Assembly: GCA_021737645.1 (NCBI GenBank) | Contig: JAIPDO010000015.1 | Coordinates: 1 to 64,000, forward strand | DNA from: Desulfarculaceae bacterium | GTDB lineage: Bacteria; Desulfobacterota; Desulfarculia; Desulfarculales; Desulfarculaceae | Reading direction: 5' to 3' | Length of the DNA stretch: 64,000 nt | Shown here: piece by piece, positions 28,363 through 35,229 of the stretch | How the letters are laid out: each line of letters starts with the position of its first letter | Numbering within the stretch: the stretch's first letter is position 1 | Position numbers and translations under genes: made by a program | Notes under the pieces: generated by a model | Told to the model about the DNA's origin: nothing | The model's input: the letters and a program-made list of their open reading frames with translations, nothing else | The model's database searches: none

Positions 28363-29406
28363 ATGCGCATGGGCGACTTCAAACAGACCTACGCCGCCGA
28401 CGAGGCGGTGTTCCGCTCGGGCACGGTGCGTTTCTGGCTGGTGGTGCTGTTTTTGGCCATCGCCGCCTTTCCCTTCATGGTCGGGCCCTATCTCCTATAC
28501 ATGGCCAACCTCACCGGCGTGGCCATCATCGCGGCGGTGGGCCTGAACATCCTCACCGGCGCGGCGGGCCAGATTTCCCTGGGGCACGCCGCCTTCGTGG
28601 GCATCGGCGCCTACACCAGCGCCATCCTCACCACCAAGCTGGGTCTGCCTTTTCTGCTGTGCCTGCCCCTGTCCGGGCTTTCGGCGGCCTTTTTCGGGGT
28701 GATCGTGGGCGCGCCGTCCATGCGCATGAAAGGCCTGTACCTGTGCATCGCCACCTTGGCCGCCCAGGTGATCTTCGACTTCATCTTCGTGCACTGGACC
28801 TCGGTGACCGGAGGCATCCGGGGCATCAACGTGCCCTCGGCCGAACTTTTCGGTTACAAACTGGACACCGAGTTCAAGCTCTACTTCGTCACCATACCCA
28901 TCATGATCGCGGCGGTCACCGCGGCCCGCAACCTGTTCCGCACCAGGGTGGGCCGGGCCTTCATCGCCATCCGCGACCGCGACATCTCCGCCGAACTCAT
29001 GGGCATCAACCTTTTCCAGTACAAGCTCTACGCCTTCGCGGCCAGCAGCTTCTACGCCGGGGTGGCCGGTTGCCTGCAGGTTTACCTGCTCAGGATCGTC
29101 ACCCCGGAGCACTTCCCCCTGCACGAGTCCATCCGCTACCTGGCCATGATCATCGTGGGCGGCCTGGGCTCGGTGTTGGGCTCCATCTTCGGAGCCATCT
29201 TCATGACCATGGTGCCCGAGGCCCTGCAAAGCGGCCTGGCCCTGTTCCAGGGCCTGGACGACAAGCTGATGAGCTATCTATTCCCGCTGCAAACCGTGGT
29301 TTTCGGCCTGCTGATCGTGGTGTTTCTGGTATTCGAGCCCCACGGCCTGGCCGAGATGTGGCGGCGGGTGAAAAACTATTTCCGGCTTTGGCCTTTTGAA
29401 CACTAG
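28363..29406 (+). CDS. livM: HAAT-family ABC transporter permease, LivM-type (second system)
   Basis: 347 residues. NILTGAAGQISLGHAAFVGIGAYTSAIL, AIRDRDISAELMGINLFQYK and IIVGGLGSVLGSIFGAIF are the LivM landmarks. A 30-residue hydrophilic N-terminus precedes the first helix. Spaced 21 bases from the LivH-type gene. Confidence 0.92.
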   Translation: MRMGDFKQTYAADEAVFRSGTVRFWLVVLFLAIAAFPFMVGPYLLYMANLTGVAIIAAVGLNILTGAAGQISLGHAAFVGIGAYTSAILTTKLGLPFLLCLPLSGLSAAFFGVIVGAPSMRMKGLYLCIATLAAQVIFDFIFVHWTSVTGGIRGINVPSAELFGYKLDTEFKLYFVTIPIMIAAVTAARNLFRTRVGRAFIAIRDRDISAELMGINLFQYKLYAFAASSFYAGVAGCLQVYLLRIVTPEHFPLHESIRYLAMIIVGGLGSVLGSIFGAIFMTMVPEALQSGLALFQGLDDKLMSYLFPLQTVVFGLLIVVFLVFEPHGLAEMWRRVKNYFRLWPFEH

Positions 29407-29517
29407 CGGCCCCGAGGCGGCCGGGGAGAGGCCGGTACAGAGGCATAAGAAGGATGTCCGGCCACGGCGCGAGGGCGCTGGGCGGACGTGGGTTTTACCG
29501 ATGGCGAGGAGGGACAG

Positions 29518-30699
29518 ATGAAATCGCTAAGGGTTACCTTGGGAGTACTTTTAACCTTGTGCCTGGTCCTGGGGGCCGGGGCGGCGCTGGCGGCCGACAC
29601 CATTAAAATAACCGCCCAGCAGCCCATCACCGGGCGCTTCGCCTTTGCGGGCAAGCACATCCACCAGGGCTTGGCCGATTCCATTGCCTGGGCCAACGAG
29701 CAGGGCGGAGTGGACGGCGTCAAGTTCGAGTACATCTACGAGGACAGCGGCTACGACCTCAAACGAGCGGTGGCCTCATTTAAGAAAATGATGGCCAAGT
29801 ACAACCCGGCCATGGACTACGGCGAGTCCACCGGGCAGGGCAAGGCCCTGGCCCCGGAGATCAACAGCCGTTACCACGTGCTCTACGGCTCCACCAGCTT
29901 CAGCCAGGAGCTGGCCGACCGGGCCCAAAACCCCTACATGTTCGTCTCCGGCCCCACCTACGCCCAGCAGTTCGGCATCCTGATCAAGTACATCGCGGCC
30001 AACCCCAAGACCAAGGGCAAAAAGCCCACGGTGGCCTTCTTCTACAGCGACACCGCCTTCGGCCGCGACCCCATTCCCTACGCCCGTGAAATGGCCAAGA
30101 AGCTGGGCGTGGAGGTGGTGGCCGAGGAAGTCACCGCGGTGGGCGCGGTGGACATCACCAGCCAGCTTTTGGACCTGAAGCGCCACAACCCCGACTACTG
30201 CATCTTCCAGGGCTACGTGGTTCCGCCCATTCCGTCGATCATCCGCGGGGCCAAGGACTTCGGCCTCAAGACCACCTTCATGGGCACCTTCTGGACCATG
30301 TCCAAGATGCTTCTGGACAAGCTGGGAGCCGACGGCGAAGGCTACATGGGCGTGATGCCCTATGCCTACTGGTATCACACCGACGTGCCGATGATTAAGG
30401 TCATCCAGGACTTCAACAAGCGCCATCACCCGGATGTGAAATACCGCCCCAACAGCTACATGCAGGGCTGGTTCACGGGCATGGTCTTCGTAAAGCTGGC
30501 CAAAATGTGCAAGGCCAAGGGCCTCGCCATCACCGGCTCCAACCTCAAAGACATGATCCCCCAGGTCAAGGACTGGGACACCCAGGGCTTTGCCGGCATG
30601 GTGAGCTTCAAGCACAGCAACGCCACCGCCGTGGGCAAGGTCTACGTGGGCAAGGGCGGCAAGTTCATGCCGGCCTCCGACTGGATCTACCTGGACTAA
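29518..30699 (+). CDS. HAAT-family periplasmic substrate-binding protein (second system)
   Basis: 393 residues from the ATG at 29518, which has GAGGAGGG upstream and begins a signal peptide (MKSLRVTLGVLLTLCLVLGAGAALAA). Peripla_BP_6 fold: QQPITGRFAFAGKHIHQGLADSIAWANEQGG, EDSGYDLKRAVASFKKM, YGSTSFSQELADRAQNPYMF. Diverged from the first system's binding protein, so a different ligand is likely. Followed by a long stem-loop. Confidence 0.9.
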   Translation: MKSLRVTLGVLLTLCLVLGAGAALAADTIKITAQQPITGRFAFAGKHIHQGLADSIAWANEQGGVDGVKFEYIYEDSGYDLKRAVASFKKMMAKYNPAMDYGESTGQGKALAPEINSRYHVLYGSTSFSQELADRAQNPYMFVSGPTYAQQFGILIKYIAANPKTKGKKPTVAFFYSDTAFGRDPIPYAREMAKKLGVEVVAEEVTAVGAVDITSQLLDLKRHNPDYCIFQGYVVPPIPSIIRGAKDFGLKTTFMGTFWTMSKMLLDKLGADGEGYMGVMPYAYWYHTDVPMIKVIQDFNKRHHPDVKYRPNSYMQGWFTGMVFVKLAKMCKAKGLAITGSNLKDMIPQVKDWDTQGFAGMVSFKHSNATAVGKVYVGKGGKFMPASDWIYLD

Positions 30700-30706
30700 C
30701 CCTCAC

Positions 30707-30747
30707 GGGCCGGGGGCGGACCGCCGCGCGGGGTCCGGCCCCGGCCC
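30707..30747 (+). terminator. Long GC-rich stem-loop after the second binding-protein gene
   Basis: GGGCCGGGG-GC-GGACC pairs with GGTCC-G-GCCCCGGCCC around a GC-rich loop; it starts seven bases after the stop codon and is followed by TTTA only. Same position relative to the binding protein as the hairpin at 20889-20922; probably mRNA stabilisation or partial attenuation. Confidence 0.6.
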
Positions 30748-30764
30748 TTTAGGCGAACAAGGCC

Positions 30765-31589
30765 ATGAGTGAGCAACAAGCGGACCAGGAGGCCATCCTC
30801 AAGGTCAACAACATCGAGGTGGTGTACAACCACGTGGTGCTGGTGCTCAAGGGCCTGTCCCTGCGGGTGCCCCAAGGCCAGATAGTGAGCCTTTTGGGCT
30901 CCAACGGGGCCGGCAAGAGCACCACCCTCAAGGCAATCAGCGGGCTCTTGCCCCTCGAGGACGGCGAGATCACCGATGGGTGGATCGAGTTCGCGGGCGA
31001 AAAACTCGGCCAGGATCTGCCCAACGTGCTGGTGCGCAAGGGCATCTTCCAGGTCATGGAGGGCAGGCGCATCTTCGAGGACCTCACCGTGGAGGAGAAC
31101 CTGGCCTGCGGGGCCTACACCCGCCGGGACCGCTCCGGGGTCAAGGCCGACCTGGACAAGTGCTTCGCCTACTTCCCGGTGCTCAAAAGCCGCCTGGGGC
31201 GGCTGGCCGGCTACCTGAGCGGAGGGGAGCAGCAGATGCTGGCCATCAGCCGGGCCCTGTTGGCCCGGCCCAAGCTGATGATGCTCGACGAGCCCTCCCT
31301 GGGCCTGGCCCCCCTGTTGGTGGAGGAGATATTCGCCATCATTCAGGAGATAAACCAGAAGGAAGGCACCAGCATCCTGTTGGTGGAGCAGAACGCCCAG
31401 ATGGCGCTCAGCGTAAGCTCCTACGGCTACATCATGGAAAACGGCCGGGTGGTGCTGGACGGGCCGGTGGAGCGCCTCTTGGCGGACCAGGACGTGCAAG
31501 AGTTTTACCTGGGGCTGGGCCAGGGCGGCGGCCGCAAAAGCTACCGCGAGGTCAAGCATTACAAGCGGAGGAAACGTTGGTTGAGCTGA
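30765..31589 (+). CDS. livF: HAAT-family ABC transporter ATPase, LivF-type (second system)
   Basis: 274 residues. Walker A GSNGAGKSTTLKAI, signature LSGGEQQMLAISRALL, Walker B LMMLDEPSLGLAP, switch LLVEQNAQ. A C-terminal basic extension (GGGRKSYREVKHYKRRKRWLS) is longer than in LivF. The 3' end overlaps the acyl-CoA synthetase start by 13 bases and contains its ribosome-binding site. Confidence 0.9.
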   Translation: MSEQQADQEAILKVNNIEVVYNHVVLVLKGLSLRVPQGQIVSLLGSNGAGKSTTLKAISGLLPLEDGEITDGWIEFAGEKLGQDLPNVLVRKGIFQVMEGRRIFEDLTVEENLACGAYTRRDRSGVKADLDKCFAYFPVLKSRLGRLAGYLSGGEQQMLAISRALLARPKLMMLDEPSLGLAPLLVEEIFAIIQEINQKEGTSILLVEQNAQMALSVSSYGYIMENGRVVLDGPVERLLADQDVQEFYLGLGQGGGRKSYREVKHYKRRKRWLS

Positions 31590-33391
31590 GCGGCAAAACC
31601 CTGGGCCAGTTCTTTCTGGAGCAGGTGGCCAAGCGCGGCGGCCAGGTGGCTCTCAGGGAAAAGGAATTCGGCATCTGGCAGGAGATCACCTGGAGCGGCT
31701 ACCGCGACCACGTGAAGCACTTCGCCCTGGGGCTCAGAGCCCTGGGCTTCGGCCGGGGCGACCATCTGGCCATCATCAGCGAGAACTGCCGGGAGTGGCT
31801 CTACTCCGACCTGGCGGCCATCTGCCTGGGCGGGGTGTCGGTGGGGGTGTATCCCACCAGCCCCTACCCCGAGGTCAACTACGTGGTCAAGCACTCCGAC
31901 AGCAAGTTCGTGGTGGCCGAAGACCAGGAGCAGACCGACAAAATTCTGGAGGTCTGGGACGACCTTCCCCTGTTGGAAAAAATCATCGTAAAGGACATGA
32001 AAGGCCTCAGGCACTACCCCCAGGACATCATAATGTCCTTCGAGGCGGTGGAGGAGTTGGGCCGGGAACTGGAGAGAGAGCGGCCCGGCTGGTTCGAACA
32101 GCGGGTGGCCCAGGGCCGGGCCGATGAGGTGTGCATCATGGTCTACACCTCGGGCACCACCGGCAAGCCCAAAGGGGCCATGATAAACCACGTCAACATA
32201 GAGTCCATGACCCTGGGCACCATCGAGGCCATCGGGGCCACGGACCAGGATTCGGTGGTGTCCTATCTGCCTCTGTGCCACGTGGCCGAAAAGATCTTCA
32301 GCCTGTTTTTGCCCATGTACGTGGGCTACCCGGTCAATTTCGCCGAAAGCATCGCCACCATCCAGAGCGACCTCAGGGAAATCGCCCCTTCGGTTTTCCT
32401 GGGGGTGCCGCGCATATGGGAAAAGCTGCAATCGGCCATCTACATAAACATCAAGGACTCCAGCCGCCTCAAACGATGGCTGTTTGAGCGCTGCCACGCC
32501 GTGGGCCGGCGCATGGCCGAGGAACGCCTGGAGGGGCGCACCCCTGGTCTGGGCCTGAAGCTGGCCTCCTGGGCGGCCTATTGGCTGATGCTCAGGGCCC
32601 TGCAAAACTTCGTGGGCATGAGAAAATCGCGCTTTTGTTTTTCCGCCGCGGCCAAGGTGAGCCCCGAGGTGCTGCGCTTTTTCCACGATCTGGGCATCAG
32701 GGTCAAGGAAGGCTACGGCATGACCGAGACCACCGGCCTTAGCTTCATCCACATGGACGAGGACATCCGCATAGGCACGGTGGGCAAGCCCATCGCGGGC
32801 ATAGAGTACGCCATCGCCGACGACGGCGAGTTGCTCAAGAGGGGCGCCCCGGTGTTCGTGGGCTACTACAAGAACGACGAGGCCACCCGCCAGACGGTGA
32901 TCGACGGCTGGCTGCACACCGGCGACATAGCCGAAATGGACCAGCACGGCCACGTGTGCATCGTGGACCGTAAAAAAGACATCATCATCACCAGCGGGGG
33001 CAAGAACATCGCCCCCAGCGAGATCGAGAACGCCCTCAAGGTGAGCCCCTACATCAAGGAGGCCATCGTCATCGGCGAGGGGCGCAACTTCATCGCCGCC
33101 CTGATCCAGATCGACTTCGACAACGTGGGCAAGTGGGCCACGGACAACCACCTGGCCTACACCAACTTCAGGAACCTGGCCCAAAACCCCGAGGTGACCC
33201 GCCTGATCCAGGCCGAGGTGGACCGGGTCAACGCCCAGTTCGCCAGGGTGGAAAACGTGCGCAAATTCATGCTGTTGACCAAGGAATTGGACCACGATGA
33301 CGACGAGCTGACCGCCACCATGAAGGTGCGCCGGAGCAATATCTACCAGAAGTTCGCCGAAGAGATCGAACAGGTCTACGGCAGGAGCTAG
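31577..33391 (+). CDS. Long-chain-type AMP-dependent acyl-CoA synthetase
   Basis: 604 residues from a TTG at 31577 with GGAGG five bases upstream; longer in-frame ORF upstream is antifamily sequence. ANL motifs: VYTSGTTGKPKGAM, YGMTETTGLS, GWLHTGDIAEMD, VDRKKDIIITSGGKNIAPSEIEN. The FAA1/FadD15-like length and ELDHDDDELTATMKVRR C-terminus indicate a long-chain or aryl-type acid ligase. Co-translated with livF, so it probably activates the imported acid to its CoA thioester. Confidence 0.92.
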   Translation: MVELSGKTLGQFFLEQVAKRGGQVALREKEFGIWQEITWSGYRDHVKHFALGLRALGFGRGDHLAIISENCREWLYSDLAAICLGGVSVGVYPTSPYPEVNYVVKHSDSKFVVAEDQEQTDKILEVWDDLPLLEKIIVKDMKGLRHYPQDIIMSFEAVEELGRELERERPGWFEQRVAQGRADEVCIMVYTSGTTGKPKGAMINHVNIESMTLGTIEAIGATDQDSVVSYLPLCHVAEKIFSLFLPMYVGYPVNFAESIATIQSDLREIAPSVFLGVPRIWEKLQSAIYINIKDSSRLKRWLFERCHAVGRRMAEERLEGRTPGLGLKLASWAAYWLMLRALQNFVGMRKSRFCFSAAAKVSPEVLRFFHDLGIRVKEGYGMTETTGLSFIHMDEDIRIGTVGKPIAGIEYAIADDGELLKRGAPVFVGYYKNDEATRQTVIDGWLHTGDIAEMDQHGHVCIVDRKKDIIITSGGKNIAPSEIENALKVSPYIKEAIVIGEGRNFIAALIQIDFDNVGKWATDNHLAYTNFRNLAQNPEVTRLIQAEVDRVNAQFARVENVRKFMLLTKELDHDDDELTATMKVRRSNIYQKFAEEIEQVYGRS

Positions 33392-33933
33392 ATCCAGCCT
33401 CTCTCGCCATGGGCCACGAGCCAGCGGCCCAGGCTTTCCTCCCATAGCCGGCCGGCCTCCAATTCCCGTCCCACCGCCCGGCGCAGAGCCAGCATCTCGG
33501 CATCACCGAGGCTGGTGCACAGCTCGGGGCAGAAAAAATTGAGGCATATGCCGTAGCGGGCCACCAGCCCACAGCCCTGGGACCCGTTGAACAGGCAGTC
33601 GCCGGGACGCCGGTCGTCTTGGGGCGGCTCCACCCCCAGGGACAGGTTGGCCAACAGCAGCAGGGGATAGTACCAGTCCTCGGCCCCCTCGAAGCAGCAA
33701 CTGGCCCCGCCGCCTTGACCAGCGCACACCGCGCAGGCCTCAAAGGCCAGCTTGGTGCGCATAAGGCCGTGGCTTCGCAGGATTTCCTGGTAATACTCGC
33801 CCAGCAGGCGGGCCTGTTCGACGTCGGCGGCCAGCTGTGGCCCGTAGGCCTCTAATAAGGCTCTGGCCTTGACCAGGGCCGCCAGGGCTGCCGCCCCGGC
33901 GGGCGCGGTCCCGGAAATATTTCGTTCGCTCAA
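33388..33933 (-). CDS. Cysteine-rich protein, possibly YkgJ-like
   Basis: 181 residues, convergent with the acyl-CoA synthetase (stop codons overlap). The first 60 residues are helical; then nine cysteines in two clusters: C67-x2-C70-x8-C79-C80 and C113, C121, C130, C135, C139. The second block (GCGLVARYGICLNFFCPELC) resembles the metal- or FeS-binding CxBx/YkgJ pattern. Function not known. Its start overlaps the end of the next gene by four bases, so the two are coupled. Confidence 0.6.
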   Translation of the reverse strand: MSERNISGTAPAGAAALAALVKARALLEAYGPQLAADVEQARLLGEYYQEILRSHGLMRTKLAFEACAVCAGQGGGASCCFEGAEDWYYPLLLLANLSLGVEPPQDDRRPGDCLFNGSQGCGLVARYGICLNFFCPELCTSLGDAEMLALRRAVGRELEAGRLWEESLGRWLVAHGERGWI

Positions 33934-34343
33934 ATAAGGCGCCAGTGCTGGTATTGGGAGAGGGACTTCTCGTATTCCTTCAAAAAGGAGCGAATGCCCA
34001 CCGTCTCGACCAGGGCGGTGCTGTCAAGCTGGGCGTTAACCGCGTAGGCATGGCCGTTGGTGCGAAAGAAAAAGGCGGAGTGGTTTATATAGCGCCGGTT
34101 GCTGTAGGTGATGATGCCCGCCCCCTGGAGCACCTGTTCGGCGGTGGCCCTACGGAAACCCAGGCCGCGCACCCCCCTGAGCAGCTTTAGCTTGTCTATG
34201 CGCCCGCGCAATTCATCGCAGGCGCAACGGGCCACCAGCACCTCCGCGGGGGGAGGCTGCAATTCACAATAGATGAAGGCGTTGATCACCGCAGTCGGGA
34301 AACAACCATAAGGAGATACTTGGACAGAGAATTTTCGCCGCAT
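33930..34343 (-). CDS. Small protein with a possible papain-like (C39-type) Cys-His pair
   Basis: 137 residues from the ATG at 34343 (MRRKFSVQVS); an in-frame start at 34370 is possible but AAGGAG-like signals are absent for both. Q8, C14 in QVSPYGCFPTAVINAF and H98 in TNGHAYAVN follow the spacing and context of peptidase C39-like folds (oxyanion Gln, nucleophile Cys, His). No signal peptide or membrane helix. Coupled to the Cys-rich protein downstream. The enzyme assignment is a hypothesis only. Confidence 0.55.
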   Translation of the reverse strand: MRRKFSVQVSPYGCFPTAVINAFIYCELQPPPAEVLVARCACDELRGRIDKLKLLRGVRGLGFRRATAEQVLQGAGIITYSNRRYINHSAFFFRTNGHAYAVNAQLDSTALVETVGIRSFLKEYEKSLSQYQHWRLI

Positions 34344-34370
34344 CGCCAACGAGCCCAGGCCGGCGGCCAA

Positions 34371-34713
34371 GCTGCTTCACCGCGGAGGGGAAACCGGTTC
34401 CCCACCCGTGCTGGACAACCGCTCGGCCGGCAAAAACGTTATTGATCAGGACGTGGGTTTATCCGGCTGGGAGGTTTAGGCCATCACCCGCCGGGACCTG
34501 GGCGTCGCTGTTTTTTCCTGCTGACCAAGCCATGATACCCGATATACGCCGCACAATCATCAGGCGGTTTTGGCTTGAGCGGCCTGGTGGGAGTAGACTT
34601 TAAGATTAAGCGCCAAGGCAATCCCTGGACCTTGGCGGCGTTTAGCGATTCCGGTCCAGCCGCCACCATATGGGCCGATACTCACCCAGGGAAGGACAAG
34701 GTTAAGCGCAACC
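34371..34713 (+). other. 343-bp intergenic region without a recognised gene
   Basis: Between divergent genes, so it should carry promoters in both directions. It contains an 8-bp-stem hairpin CGCCAAGG (34611-34618) / CCTTGGCG (34630-34637) with no T-run, and short open frames on both strands (for example 34560-34757, minus) without convincing start sites. I see nothing that I can name. Confidence 0.5.
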
Positions 34714-35229
34714 ATGGCCAGCCAGCCACAACCCGCCATAACCTGGCGAGAAGACATGATTCCTCAAGACGTGACCGCCATAGAGCGGCTCGCATCGGCC
34801 AGTGGTTTTTTCCGCCCCGACGAGGTGCTTCTGGCCGCCGAACTGGCCACCGAGCACCTGAACAAGGGCCCGGACAGCGGCTACAATTTCATTTTCGCCC
34901 AGGAAGGGGACCAGACCCTGGGCTACGCCTGCTACGGCCACATCGCCGGAACCCTGCACTCTTGGAACCTTTTTTGGATCATCGTGCACCAAAGCACCCG
35001 CAGCCGGGGCCTGGGAAGCCGACTTTTGGCCCAGGTGGAGCAGCGGGTGGCCGCCGCCGGGGGTGAACGGCTCTACATAGAGACATCTTCCCAGCCCCTG
35101 TACCACCCCACCCGGCGCTTTTATCAAAGCCGGGGCTACACCCTGCTCACCGTGCTGGAGGATTTTTACGCTCGGGGCGACGGCAAGGTGATCTACGCCA
35201 AGGCCATGCCGGATTTGGCTCGGGGTTAA
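34714..35229 (+). CDS. GNAT-family N-acetyltransferase
   Basis: 171 residues. GNAT motif A HQSTRSRGLGSRLLAQVEQRV binds acetyl-CoA; motif B LYHPTRRFYQSRGYTLL is near the C-terminus. Substrate unknown. Its stop overlaps the convergent PEP-synthase-like gene by four bases. The start ATG has AAGCGCAACC upstream; no strong Shine-Dalgarno. Confidence 0.85.
   Translation: MASQPQPAITWREDMIPQDVTAIERLASASGFFRPDEVLLAAELATEHLNKGPDSGYNFIFAQEGDQTLGYACYGHIAGTLHSWNLFWIIVHQSTRSRGLGSRLLAQVEQRVAAAGGERLYIETSSQPLYHPTRRFYQSRGYTLLTVLEDFYARGDGKVIYAKAMPDLARG

Noticed and set aside
31559-33445. 628-codon minus-strand open frame
   Set aside because: Antisense to the acyl-CoA synthetase, which has complete ANL motifs and a ribosome-binding site.
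34315-34480. Small plus-strand ORF after AAGGAGATACTTG
   Set aside because: The start overlaps the antisense C39-like gene and the translation is arginine-rich without motifs; the Shine-Dalgarno is likely chance.
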